Shown piece after piece: positions 1 through 7,895 of a stretch of DNA of 20,534 nucleotides. The stretch is taken from positions 1 to 20,534 of IMG/VR virus record IMGVR_UViG_3300025122_000209; one strand, written 5' to 3'. A model generated the notes under the pieces. It saw only the letters and a program-made list of their open reading frames with translations. It did not search any database and was not told the DNA's origin. A program made the translations under genes and the position numbers. The stretch comes from a virus. Positions within the stretch are counted from its first letter, which is position 1. Every line of letters begins with the position of its first letter.

Positions 1-11
1 TTGATTGACAT
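1..11 (-). CDS. 5' end of a further minus-strand gene (partial)
   Basis: Only the start is in the window: an ATG at 11-9 followed by codons for Ser and Ile, then the edge. It is called because a strong Shine-Dalgarno sequence (AGGAG, 25-21, inside an A-rich stretch) sits nine bases upstream, in the same layout as the other genes here. The product cannot be named from three codons. It follows the tubulin-like gene with a 68-base gap, so it may belong to the same transcript or have its own promoter. Confidence 0.6.
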
Positions 12-79
12 ATTTCTTGTCTCCTTTTTTTGTTAAAGTCAGTACAATAACTCTCTTGTACCGCTATTTTTATATAATA
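12..79 (-). promoter_or_regulatory. Leader with RBS, inverted repeat and AT-rich possible promoter
   Basis: This is the gap between the tubulin-like gene and the next gene. Read on the minus strand it holds an AT-rich block with TATTATATAAAAATA (about 81-67), then an inverted repeat GTACAA / TTGTAC with an 8-base loop (42-61), then AGGAG (25-21). The AT-rich block could be a -10 or late-type promoter, but no convincing -35 was seen and it deviates from the T4 late consensus TATAAATA. The inverted repeat is weak (6 bp) and lacks a following T-run, so it is not called a terminator. Confidence 0.3.
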
Positions 80-946
80 CTATAAATTTAAATCTTTGTC
101 AAGCCTAAACTTGTTATTTTGTACCACAGTGCTGTTCAACAAACTAAATGCATAGATGTCATTGTAACTTGTTGAAAAAACTCCATAGCTCATCTTCATT
201 TTATCATGTTGTTTTTGTTCTTTTAATTGCTCTTCGATCTTTTTTAATAATGTTCCATCGGTTTGTAATATTTTTTCAGGTACTCCATAATAGTATCTCT
301 TTTCGCGTGGAATGTCAAGATCAAAAAATTGTTTTTCTTCACCGGTTTCATAGTTTAATAAACTAAAAGTTGACATCCTTGCAGTCTCCACAAAAGGTGC
401 AAATGTATCAGTCTCTGCTTCTGAATTATTCAATACATTCATCATGTGTATTGTATGTACAATTAATTCATTTAATTTATTAAAATGCTCTCGGATGGGC
501 GTATCTCCAATAATTTTAGCTACTTCTGTGTTATCCACCAGATATATTCTTTCAAGCAGCGCGCTGCGCGCGTATTCTTGGAGCACATGAAAGATAACAT
601 TATCATTAAGAATTTTTAATTCGGAAAGTAATAAACGATTTGGTTTGATATATAATACGCTTATTTGACATTTATGTTTTATTTGCTCTAAAATTCTAAG
701 TATTGAGGCCGAAATGAAACCGCAGCTAGTTACGACTAAAATATCATCTTTTACGTCCTTAAGAAAGCGCTTTAAATTCGGACAATTTTCTTCATATTTT
801 TCAGGGTGATCATATTCTGGAAAGTTATAGCTGCGCGCAGCTTCCTTAAGGTGGGTGTCTATCTTATATATTTTATATTGAGGGTATTGAGAAAACTTAT
901 CAGCAATATTGCAACCCGCTTTTCCTAATCCAATTATCGTTTGCAT
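80..946 (-). CDS. Divergent FtsZ/tubulin-like protein
   Basis: This 288-residue protein follows the order of elements in the FtsZ/tubulin GTPase domain. It has a glycine loop after the first strand (IIGLGKAGCN, residues 4-13) and an acidic strand end (IDT, 29-31). A hydrophobic strand then leads to the T4-loop position (DILVVTSCGFISAS, 68-81), followed by a KP motif (101-102), a helix and D/N strand end (LVDNTEV, 136-142) and FNKLNELI (155-162), which resembles FtsZ helix 7. DTFAPFVET (180-188) sits where the synergy loop would be. The GGGTG(S/T)G signature is absent, so GTP binding is doubtful. The C-terminal third is unassigned and the chain is shorter than FtsZ. It is translationally coupled to the polymerase upstream (TAATG overlap). 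Phage tubulins are known (PhuZ, TubZ), but this one is much more divergent. A Rossmann NAD-binding protein is the main alternative. Confidence 0.5.
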   Translation of the reverse strand: MQTIIGLGKAGCNIADKFSQYPQYKIYKIDTHLKEAARSYNFPEYDHPEKYEENCPNLKRFLKDVKDDILVVTSCGFISASILRILEQIKHKCQISVLYIKPNRLLLSELKILNDNVIFHVLQEYARSALLERIYLVDNTEVAKIIGDTPIREHFNKLNELIVHTIHMMNVLNNSEAETDTFAPFVETARMSTFSLLNYETGEEKQFFDLDIPREKRYYYGVPEKILQTDGTLLKKIEEQLKEQKQHDKMKMSYGVFSTSYNDIYAFSLLNSTVVQNNKFRLDKDLNL

Positions 947-2130
947 TATTTCACATTCATCCTTTTCATCTCGCCAAAGTTTTTGCCGCCGAAAACATTT
1001 ACTTTAAATTTGCCTAACTCTGTAATTGCAAATTCTTCTTTTATTTCATTTACCATTGCCTCGTCCTCTTCGGCCAAGTCGATTATAAGAGAATCGTGCA
1101 AACAAAATGCGACTTGAGATCTCTTGTCTTTAAGTAGTTTCCAAACTTTAATCATTTGTCGAAGAAATAAATCAGCCGCCGTTGATTGAATAATATAATT
1201 TAAGGCGTGATGTTTGTCTGCTTCAATTTCTCTATTAAAATATGTTTTAATATGAGTTCCATCCCAATATTTTGTTAAAAGTTCTTCTCGATTATATTCT
1301 TGGCTTGGTAGATGGTCTTTTGATTCTGGATTATATAGCCACGCAAATATTCTCTTTTTTGCTTCGTCTCTAGTACCTGTTCCTTTATACACATTTTTTA
1401 AATTCCATTCATGTAAATCCTCTTTTGGCTGTTCCCTCCCTAAAAGTGCCAACATTACACGAAGCTCTGCGGCATTATAATCTAACTCTAAAAACCACTT
1501 ATTATTGGGTTTTAAAATTATTCTATATTCTTTGTCCATTGTTAAGATTGGAAAAGCTTTTGACGTGAGTCTTCCAGTTTTAGTACCTTGCATGTTATAT
1601 GTAATGTAAGGGGACGTTTTGTTTATTTTTTTAAGAAATTTCCGCACTTTAAATTCATGGCGGCGAGCATCCAAGGGAGCTGCGTTTATATTTAATTTTG
1701 TATTCTTGATCTCTGTTAAAACTTTTATAAGGTCGACCATGAATTCATAATTATGCGGTTTTTTAAAATTTGAAAAAATATAGGCGCAAATTTTGTCTTT
1801 GATTCGTCCATAGTTTAATAGAAAGTGTGGGGGAACAAGATCAAAAAAACAATGTTCGTTAAGATCCAACTTTGCTTCGCAAGTCGCTCTATGGAAGGCC
1901 TCTAGTTTTTTATTTACACTTTCCCATTCTTTTCTCAGGTGGTCAGGGCATATTTCATTTAAATCCTTTCCACCACAATAGTATTTTGCATACTCAATGC
2001 GTTTATCCCGCAGTGTTTCAGAGTAATCCCATGTTTTTGTAAGAGAGGGCGGTATCTTGTCTTTGTGAATTTTGTCTTTTACACAAATGGCCACGCATTT
2101 CTTTTTGTCATCAAATGTTTGAAAAATCAT
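946..2130 (-). CDS. Minimal family-A DNA polymerase (polymerase domain only)
   Basis: This 394-residue protein carries the family-A polymerase motifs in order. TGRLTS is at 185-190, and motif A DYNAAELR has catalytic D217 and E222. Motif B on the O helix is R254-x3-K258-x3-F262-x3-Y266. QSTAAD is at 315-320, and motif C HDS has catalytic D346, with the usual Glu replaced by Ser. F262 occupies the position of E. coli Pol I Phe762. The first 170 residues show no 3'-5' exonuclease motifs that I can recognise, and the spacing from motif A to motif B and on to QSTAAD is shorter than in Pol I, so the fingers look trimmed. T7-type enzymes are about 700 residues, so this is a polymerase core only. 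It starts four bases after the upstream stop with a weak RBS and overlaps the next gene by one base. It presumably synthesises or repairs phage DNA in the infected cell. The family call is firm. Confidence 0.9.
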   Translation of the reverse strand: MIFQTFDDKKKCVAICVKDKIHKDKIPPSLTKTWDYSETLRDKRIEYAKYYCGGKDLNEICPDHLRKEWESVNKKLEAFHRATCEAKLDLNEHCFFDLVPPHFLLNYGRIKDKICAYIFSNFKKPHNYEFMVDLIKVLTEIKNTKLNINAAPLDARRHEFKVRKFLKKINKTSPYITYNMQGTKTGRLTSKAFPILTMDKEYRIILKPNNKWFLELDYNAAELRVMLALLGREQPKEDLHEWNLKNVYKGTGTRDEAKKRIFAWLYNPESKDHLPSQEYNREELLTKYWDGTHIKTYFNREIEADKHHALNYIIQSTAADLFLRQMIKVWKLLKDKRSQVAFCLHDSLIIDLAEEDEAMVNEIKEEFAITELGKFKVNVFGGKNFGEMKRMNVK

Positions 2131-2134
2131 CTAT

Positions 2135-3562
2135 CTAATATTTAGTGCTTTTAGTTGTCGGCATTTTTTCTTTTTTCATTATAGCAGGCATTTTATAAGA
2201 ATACAAGCCCGAACTAGTTGAATCACCAAAATAGTTTATCCTAAAAGGAGGCACTTTGTCAATAGGTATTTCTTTATATATTTTTGTTTGTTTGGTTACG
2301 TGGCCGATGTATGCGACGGCGGCCTCAATGCCAAAAGTCTTATGAAAATTAGATGCCTTTTTCAGTACTGCCTTAAGCTCTCTTGGCACGTACTTAATAT
2401 TACTTTCCGCTAATCTTAATTTAAAATAAAACTCTAAAAAATATTCATCATCATATTGTTGTTTAAATGTTTGTGGGAGGGGTTCGTTGGTTGGCCAGTC
2501 GAGGGGGATGTCGCCATCATCAAAATAAATAGAAACCTTTTCTCTGAAGCCTTCCTTGAAAATCGTTTTGTATCTGCTTGAATTAATAGGGGCCCACGTT
2601 GCATTCATGCAATTTTTCGCTTCATAAATTGTACCATAAGTACTGGTCTTGGGTTCTGTTATCAAAGATACATACATATTCCATAGACGCGCTTTAATAC
2701 TTTCATAAGAAAAATATTCGCTTTCATAAAAATAAGTGGAAAAAACATTATTATCTTCTAAGCCGACGCCAAAACGCTCCATGTAGCCGGTCGGATGTGG
2801 TTCATTATCGGGCCAAATGCCAGTCATAGGAGGCGAATCCATATTTGCAGCTATCCTCCACGGGGCATTTTTATCCACATAAAATCCAAAATTTGCTGCT
2901 ACTTTTAAATATCTATTAAAAGAAGGTGCCGAAAGAAATCGTTTATAATTAACTAAATCATCGCCATGAGGCAAATTTTCCAATTCAATAAAAAGCCCAC
3001 TAATAGCGTTTGGGCAGAATGGAGAGACAATAAAGGCAGTCTTGGTAACAGGAAGCTCATTTGACATTGCTTTAGTATAATGTAAAAATTCTCGCGTTAA
3101 ATCGTCGAAATTTCTAATTTTTCTATTTATCCTTGGCACATTCATATATTCATTGGCGAATATTTCAAAGACGTTTTTAACAAAATGATCGTTGTAGGCC
3201 TGATGTACATTTACTAGTGCTGATTTAGGTATAAAAGAAGAAAACATATCAGTAAAAAGCCTTTGGTTGGAGGCCATAGCCCTGTCCATAAAATTTTTAA
3301 AATCTCGAAAAGCGACTGCTACAAAATCTAAAGCTAACATCAAACCTGCCCCAGGTAACTGAGTCATATTAATCTCGGAGGGATATATGGGTGTGCCATG
3401 TATATCTACTTTGCCATAAAAAGGTTTTTCATATAAAAGATCCAAAGGGGTTAGGTCGAGAAGACGAGAGAAAGACTTTTCTCTATATAAAAGCCGCTGC
3501 TCAAACATTTGTGGCTCAACCGTGGAGTTGTTAGCGTACGGCGGGAGGATGTTGTTGGCCAT
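2135..3562 (-). CDS. Unrecognised protein, probable virion component
   Basis: I do not recognise this 475-residue protein. It is rich in aromatic residues (many Tyr and Phe) and in Pro and Asn, has no signal peptide or clear membrane segment, and ends in a lysine-rich tail. It contains proline/tryptophan-rich stretches such as WPDNEPHPTGY and LDWPTNEPLP. The gene starts after an 82-base gap behind the hub-like gene, with AAGGG about 12 bases upstream of ATG, and ends four bases before the polymerase start. Lying between baseplate and replication genes, it could be a structural protein or a tail-fibre or baseplate attachment protein. That rests on location alone. Confidence 0.55.
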   Translation of the reverse strand: MANNILPPYANNSTVEPQMFEQRLLYREKSFSRLLDLTPLDLLYEKPFYGKVDIHGTPIYPSEINMTQLPGAGLMLALDFVAVAFRDFKNFMDRAMASNQRLFTDMFSSFIPKSALVNVHQAYNDHFVKNVFEIFANEYMNVPRINRKIRNFDDLTREFLHYTKAMSNELPVTKTAFIVSPFCPNAISGLFIELENLPHGDDLVNYKRFLSAPSFNRYLKVAANFGFYVDKNAPWRIAANMDSPPMTGIWPDNEPHPTGYMERFGVGLEDNNVFSTYFYESEYFSYESIKARLWNMYVSLITEPKTSTYGTIYEAKNCMNATWAPINSSRYKTIFKEGFREKVSIYFDDGDIPLDWPTNEPLPQTFKQQYDDEYFLEFYFKLRLAESNIKYVPRELKAVLKKASNFHKTFGIEAAVAYIGHVTKQTKIYKEIPIDKVPPFRINYFGDSTSSGLYSYKMPAIMKKEKMPTTKSTKY

Positions 3563-3644
3563 TAGTATTTATTCCCTTTTTAATAATTAGTTTGTTTGCT
3601 CTATTTTCAATGGTTGAATCTAGCATCTCTCGCTATTTTAAATA

Positions 3645-6617
3645 TCAGGGGTTACTAGGAGGAATATTTTTTACAGCATTTCCAGCTTCATGTTCGGCGT
3701 CTATTTGTTTCTGTTTGAGTTCCGCTTGTTTTGCTTCTGGTTCGTCTTTAACTTTTTGCGCGGCAGCTTTAGCTTTTTTCTTTGAGGCTGTGATAGCTGA
3801 ATCAGTGTAGAGTAAAGTAGCTCCTATACGTGTTTCCCATTTACCGGAGCTTATGTTGGTTTCAACGCTCATTACATTATAATACCCCCCATTCATGATA
3901 TTATGTTTCTCGAAAAGACCGCCACTAATTAGAGCAGTGTTGACATAAAATTTTTGGCCTATCGTAAAGTATGGATTTCCTATTAAAACCATTTCGCACT
4001 TAAAATATTTGGGTTGTATATTGCCGCGGCCAGGCAGCACACCACTGCCGGCCCCTGTTCTCATCATAGACATCGCAAATTCTGGACTTGCTACTTCTGT
4101 AAATTTTATACTTTTTAGAAGGCCTGTGCTTGGACCTCCTACCATAAAATGTGGAATGCCTTCTAGCTTGTCTTGTATAGGATCTGCCACTTGGAGACCG
4201 AGCGCTCTTTCTTGGAAAGGGTCGTCGACACGAGGGGCTAGCAAAAACGCGCTAGACAATTTATTAATGGGTATTTTTTTTGCGACATTGTATTTTTTTT
4301 CATTCTCAATTCCCAGATCTAATACGGGATTAAGGTGCACGCCGCTTTTCATCTTACTTTCTAGAAACTTTTTTGGTAAGCCAAGTGGTGTAAGTTCAAG
4401 TGCAAATTTTTTAGAGGAGGTTGGATTAACCATTGCAAGGCCTTCCGCTGCGATGCCGGACGGCGCAGTGATTTTATCGACAATGAATTGCATTAAGTCT
4501 TGGATGAAAACTTTAAGAGCGTATGATTTTTTTCCTTCTGCTACGATTTTTTGAGCTAGGAAAATTGTAAAAAATTCTAAAGATATTGGAAGATGATACA
4601 AACTAGCTATTGTTGCATTGTTTGCCATCGGAGCATTAAACTCCATGTTACCAAAGATCAACCTGTATCCTGGTATTTGTTCTTCTAACCCTTCGCCAAA
4701 TTTGCCATAATCAAATATAGTTGATATTAAATCACCTAACATAAAAAACATAATTTTCTCGCCTTTGCTGGTATCTTCTGAAGAAAATAACTCAGAGGCG
4801 CCTCCGATCTTTTTAAAGGTATTGATGGTAATCTCTTCCCCTGAAGGGGTGGTTAGTGTCTCTATTAATTTTTCCGCCTTTAATTTCTCTTTCAAATTTT
4901 TTGCCGCTTGCTTTGGGTCCAGCCCCCCTGTTTGGGCGCCGGCGGCGGGTGGTGCAGATTTTGCAGAATCTTGTTGAAGTGTTGACATCGCTTCCGTTCT
5001 TTCTTTTTCTGTCATGTTGACGAGACCTTTGACATCCACGCCGGAGTCTTCCAGTGCGCTAAGCTCTTTAGCAGAGAGACCGGTTTCTTGCATAGCTTTG
5101 CGTTTGAATTTGTCAAGACCCTCTAAGAGTTCTCGATAGCCTGTAAAACTCTCAAAAGCTTTATTTTTGTGAATATTTATCCAGGCTACTCGATCCTTTT
5201 TCATTAGCTGTTCTACGTGCGCAAATAAATTTTGGGCGCGCATGTTTGCTTCTAAGGCTTGTATCCCTTTTAATACTTGATTTCGCTTCTTTTTTAATTC
5301 TACTGCATATTTTACTGAATTTTCGGCGGTGGCGATCTGCTTTCCTATTTCTGCACCTACCTTTTTGGTATCCATTCCGGCGCCGCTAGCAGCGGACAAT
5401 AAATTTTTATCTATAGGTATGCCCTTGGCGGCCGCCTCAAGTTCGCTTTTAAGAAAATCTTGAGTGCTCTGATATCCTTTTAAAGTTTCTTTAAATGCTT
5501 CGTAGTCCTTTGAAAGTTGTTTTTGAAGATCCACATAAGTTGCATCATCCCCCTTGGCAGCTTTTACAAGATCTTCTATTTTTTTTCGGGTGGCTTCAAG
5601 CTTTTCTAAAGCTGCTTTTTGCTTTTTTAAATCTGAGAGTTGTTTTTTGTTTGCTCCGAAAGCTTTCTTTGTTGCATCCCACTCGCCAGTCGCTTCGAGT
5701 TTAATTAGCTGAGCTTTTAATGTTCGAATGTTTTTATCATCAATATTATAGCTATTTAAAATATCAGAGTTGATAGTTTTGAATGCGTTTTCTAGCGCGC
5801 CTTGATATTGTACAGTTACCTTTACAGAGCCGTTTTCCATAAATTCCATATCGTGTTTATGAAAAGTGAGAACAAAATTCATTCTAGAGTTTTTTGCAGC
5901 GGAAGCGAATAAGGCGCCTTTCGTCGTCTCTTTAAAGATGGGATTTTGTTCGTTGGCGCCCCACCCTATTGAAAGTTTTATTTGTGAAAAAGCTGGAAGC
6001 GATTCGGCTTTCGTATCTGAGCCCTTTGTGCTTGCGGGATATCTAATTAAATCTGCATACTGAACTTCGTGACCGTCTTTGGTGCCCCATGTTTTAAATA
6101 AAGTTTTCACATCATTAAAAACCAAATTTAATGTAACGCTCACAAAGTTTGCTTGGTAAGGGTTTTTACCTATACCATCCATTTTTACGGAGACACTTTC
6201 TATTCCTGCTTCTCTCCCACGAAAAGGGGCATTTAGGAGATTGGCACTGGTCCAGTCCTTTTGAAAATTGGTAAAAGAAGTGAAGGGAAGGAGCACTTCA
6301 GTAACTCGTTTTTTGTCTTTTGTGTAAATTTTATATATTTCGATTTGAGGAACTAGCTGAGCATAATCTATGGGCCGGCCCTCAAAGAAAGTCATAACCT
6401 CTTTTGATATTGTTAGCCGATTTAAAACCATTTCACTGCTATTTTTTGTATCTATTAGTTTGACATATTTACTAGGATTTATTTTTTTCGTCAATGGTTT
6501 TACAAGGGGGTACATATAATTTAATAAATATGCTTGTTTGTACCAAGATTGTTGTAGATTAGCGTCTTGTAGCTGCCGCGTCTCTTTATAATTTTTTTGC
6601 TTTTCGGTTGTTGACAT
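3645..6617 (-). CDS. Large baseplate hub-like protein with internal coiled coil
   Basis: This 990-residue protein has three parts. Residues 1-285 are beta-rich, with phage-hub-style text such as GIESVSVKMDGIGKNPYQ followed by strands. Residues about 290-520 are charged and heptad-like (many K, E, L, A), predicting a long coiled coil, and an Ala/Pro/Gly linker follows near 555-575. The C-terminal 350 residues are beta-rich again, with GNPYFTIGQKFYVN and GYYNVMSVETNISSGKWETR, which resemble the hub domains of contractile tails where a 'GxPxxxxGxxxYV' strand precedes a GYY...V turn. The final 30 residues are Lys/Ala/Glu-rich. It follows the gp53-like gene by eight bases with a weak RBS. It may be a hub or an elaborate spike-carrying protein; I see no lysozyme or peptidase motif. 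The hub assignment is inferred. Confidence 0.5.
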   Translation of the reverse strand: MSTTEKQKNYKETRQLQDANLQQSWYKQAYLLNYMYPLVKPLTKKINPSKYVKLIDTKNSSEMVLNRLTISKEVMTFFEGRPIDYAQLVPQIEIYKIYTKDKKRVTEVLLPFTSFTNFQKDWTSANLLNAPFRGREAGIESVSVKMDGIGKNPYQANFVSVTLNLVFNDVKTLFKTWGTKDGHEVQYADLIRYPASTKGSDTKAESLPAFSQIKLSIGWGANEQNPIFKETTKGALFASAAKNSRMNFVLTFHKHDMEFMENGSVKVTVQYQGALENAFKTINSDILNSYNIDDKNIRTLKAQLIKLEATGEWDATKKAFGANKKQLSDLKKQKAALEKLEATRKKIEDLVKAAKGDDATYVDLQKQLSKDYEAFKETLKGYQSTQDFLKSELEAAAKGIPIDKNLLSAASGAGMDTKKVGAEIGKQIATAENSVKYAVELKKKRNQVLKGIQALEANMRAQNLFAHVEQLMKKDRVAWINIHKNKAFESFTGYRELLEGLDKFKRKAMQETGLSAKELSALEDSGVDVKGLVNMTEKERTEAMSTLQQDSAKSAPPAAGAQTGGLDPKQAAKNLKEKLKAEKLIETLTTPSGEEITINTFKKIGGASELFSSEDTSKGEKIMFFMLGDLISTIFDYGKFGEGLEEQIPGYRLIFGNMEFNAPMANNATIASLYHLPISLEFFTIFLAQKIVAEGKKSYALKVFIQDLMQFIVDKITAPSGIAAEGLAMVNPTSSKKFALELTPLGLPKKFLESKMKSGVHLNPVLDLGIENEKKYNVAKKIPINKLSSAFLLAPRVDDPFQERALGLQVADPIQDKLEGIPHFMVGGPSTGLLKSIKFTEVASPEFAMSMMRTGAGSGVLPGRGNIQPKYFKCEMVLIGNPYFTIGQKFYVNTALISGGLFEKHNIMNGGYYNVMSVETNISSGKWETRIGATLLYTDSAITASKKKAKAAAQKVKDEPEAKQAELKQKQIDAEHEAGNAVKNIPPSNP

Positions 6618-6625
6618 TTGTTTTT

Positions 6626-6970
6626 CTACTCAAAAAAGTCTAAAAGAACATTTAAGGGTTTTGGAACAAGGACAACCTCTCCTGGTTCGTAATCAGACTC
6701 TAAAGGCAGTTTATTAAACCAAGGTATAATCCACCATAAAGAAGGGTCTCCATAATGTTCTGCTGCAATCTTATAAAATCTACTCCCAATTCCCCAAATT
6801 TCGTTTTCAATATCTAGTTGCCCGAGTACATCACTAGAGGGATAATCTATATTAGGAGTCGCAAAGTGTCTTATAAGGCGTACATCTCTATTAGAAAGTT
6901 GTTCGATGTATTGGCCCGAAGCATTTTTTAAAATATCCCTATTTGTATATCGTGAAAAATTATAAGCCAT
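6626..6970 (-). CDS. gp53/LysM-like baseplate protein
   Basis: This short 114-residue protein has a C-terminal half that reads as a LysM-like or tail-protein-X module. RFYKIAAEHYGDPSLWWIIP (about 63-82) is followed by N-K-L and the proline-bounded strand GEVVLVPKPL. Small proteins of this kind sit in the baseplate (T4 gp53 wedge, P2-type protein X) and usually help join the hub or wedge to the tube rather than digest cell wall. The gene starts with ATG immediately after the upstream stop codon (TAG ATG), with AAAGGA about ten bases upstream, so translation is probably coupled. Placement between a tube-adaptor candidate and a hub candidate fits a baseplate role. Confidence 0.7.
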   Translation of the reverse strand: MAYNFSRYTNRDILKNASGQYIEQLSNRDVRLIRHFATPNIDYPSSDVLGQLDIENEIWGIGSRFYKIAAEHYGDPSLWWIIPWFNKLPLESDYEPGEVVLVPKPLNVLLDFFE

Positions 6971-7885
6971 CTATATATATCCTTTCCCGGTGTTAGAAGA
7001 GGTGGCGGGCCTGTGCCCATGGGGGGAAATATTAAGATTCTGGTCCGACTGTGCGTTTGTCACTTGATTATGAACTCCCTGTGGGTCAGCAGCTCTTTCC
7101 GACGCGTTCGTGGGGCCGGATATAGCAGCGTTGGCAACCCCCGCTGTAGTTTCGCTAGCTGGTGTGGTTTCTCCCACGCGTGCATCAGATCCTAAATCAC
7201 CAAACCGGCCCGCATTGTACGGAAAATTGTTGCCATAGCCGTTTGGGCTAAATTCACCATTGTACCACCCTACAAGCTGATCATGAACAACCGTAAAATT
7301 AAAATTAACTTTGATTTCCCGAGGAAGTGCACGATACGCGGTATCGTCGCCTTCTTTTCCGAAGGCAACATTTTTAGCAACTGCACCTAATTGATGATCA
7401 AAGGTGGTGATATAGCCAGTTAGACCTCGGGCTAGTGGGCCCTCAATTTCGCCAAAACTTGAATAGCTTCCAATATAATTTCCATATTTTATTCTAAAAA
7501 ATGGAGGCGCACCCAAAATGGCAGGAGGGTCTCCATCAATAGAAACGCCGGCTGTAAAATAAGCAGGATATAAAAGCTGTGTCAGTAAATTTATATTACG
7601 TACGTTGTTAACTACGCCACCTGCACCATCAATAATATGATGTGCGCGACAAACGAAGTTAATACTCATTGTCCTTCCTGTGTTTTTATAGGTTGGAATA
7701 GGGTCCATTCGGCCATAAACCGGTTCATCAGAGTAGTTTGGGTTGAAGGTTTGTGCAACATTCAGATCCTCGACCGGAATTGTTATATCCTTGCTACGCG
7801 CTGAGGTGCGCTGTAATTGTACATGGAGAGGTTCAAACGAAAATGTTTTATATGACTCTTTAAATCTTGATACTGGCGTTGGCAC
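6971..7885 (-). CDS. Probable tail-tube initiator or baseplate adaptor protein
   Basis: This 304-residue protein starts with GTG, fixed by AGGAG about seven bases upstream. Residues 1-220 form a probable beta-rich domain. It contains VYGRMDPIPTYKNTGRTMSINFVC (56-79), then NINLLTQLLYPAYF (97-110) and PPFFRIKYGNYIG (127-139), a pattern common in phage proteins next to LysM/gp53-like genes that cap the tube at the baseplate. Residues about 225-304 are Ser/Thr/Ala/Asn-rich and probably disordered. The RBS lies over the end of the tape-measure gene and the start follows its stop by ten bases. A role as tube initiator (like T4 gp48/gp54) is inferred from order and style. A general virion protein call is safer. 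Confidence 0.5.
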   Translation of the reverse strand: MPTPVSRFKESYKTFSFEPLHVQLQRTSARSKDITIPVEDLNVAQTFNPNYSDEPVYGRMDPIPTYKNTGRTMSINFVCRAHHIIDGAGGVVNNVRNINLLTQLLYPAYFTAGVSIDGDPPAILGAPPFFRIKYGNYIGSYSSFGEIEGPLARGLTGYITTFDHQLGAVAKNVAFGKEGDDTAYRALPREIKVNFNFTVVHDQLVGWYNGEFSPNGYGNNFPYNAGRFGDLGSDARVGETTPASETTAGVANAAISGPTNASERAADPQGVHNQVTNAQSDQNLNISPHGHRPATSSNTGKGYI

Positions 7886-7895
7886 TCTTTTGCTC

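Noticed and set aside
42-61. Inverted repeat GTACAA/TTGTAC as a terminator
   Set aside because: The stem is only six mostly AT pairs with an eight-base loop and no T-run on the sense strand.
80-946. NAD(P)-binding Rossmann enzyme for the 288-residue protein
   Set aside because: GLGKAG could fit, but the later KP motif, the D/N strand end and the helix-7-like segment fit the FtsZ/tubulin order better; kept as the alternative.
3563-3576. AATAAATA on the minus strand as a late promoter for the 475-residue gene
   Set aside because: It lies between the RBS-like AAGGG and the ATG, too close to the start to leave room for an RBS in the transcript.
4009-4554. A 181-codon plus-strand open frame
   Set aside because: It is antisense to the hub-like gene, and every supported gene here is on the minus strand; the sequence shows no family features.
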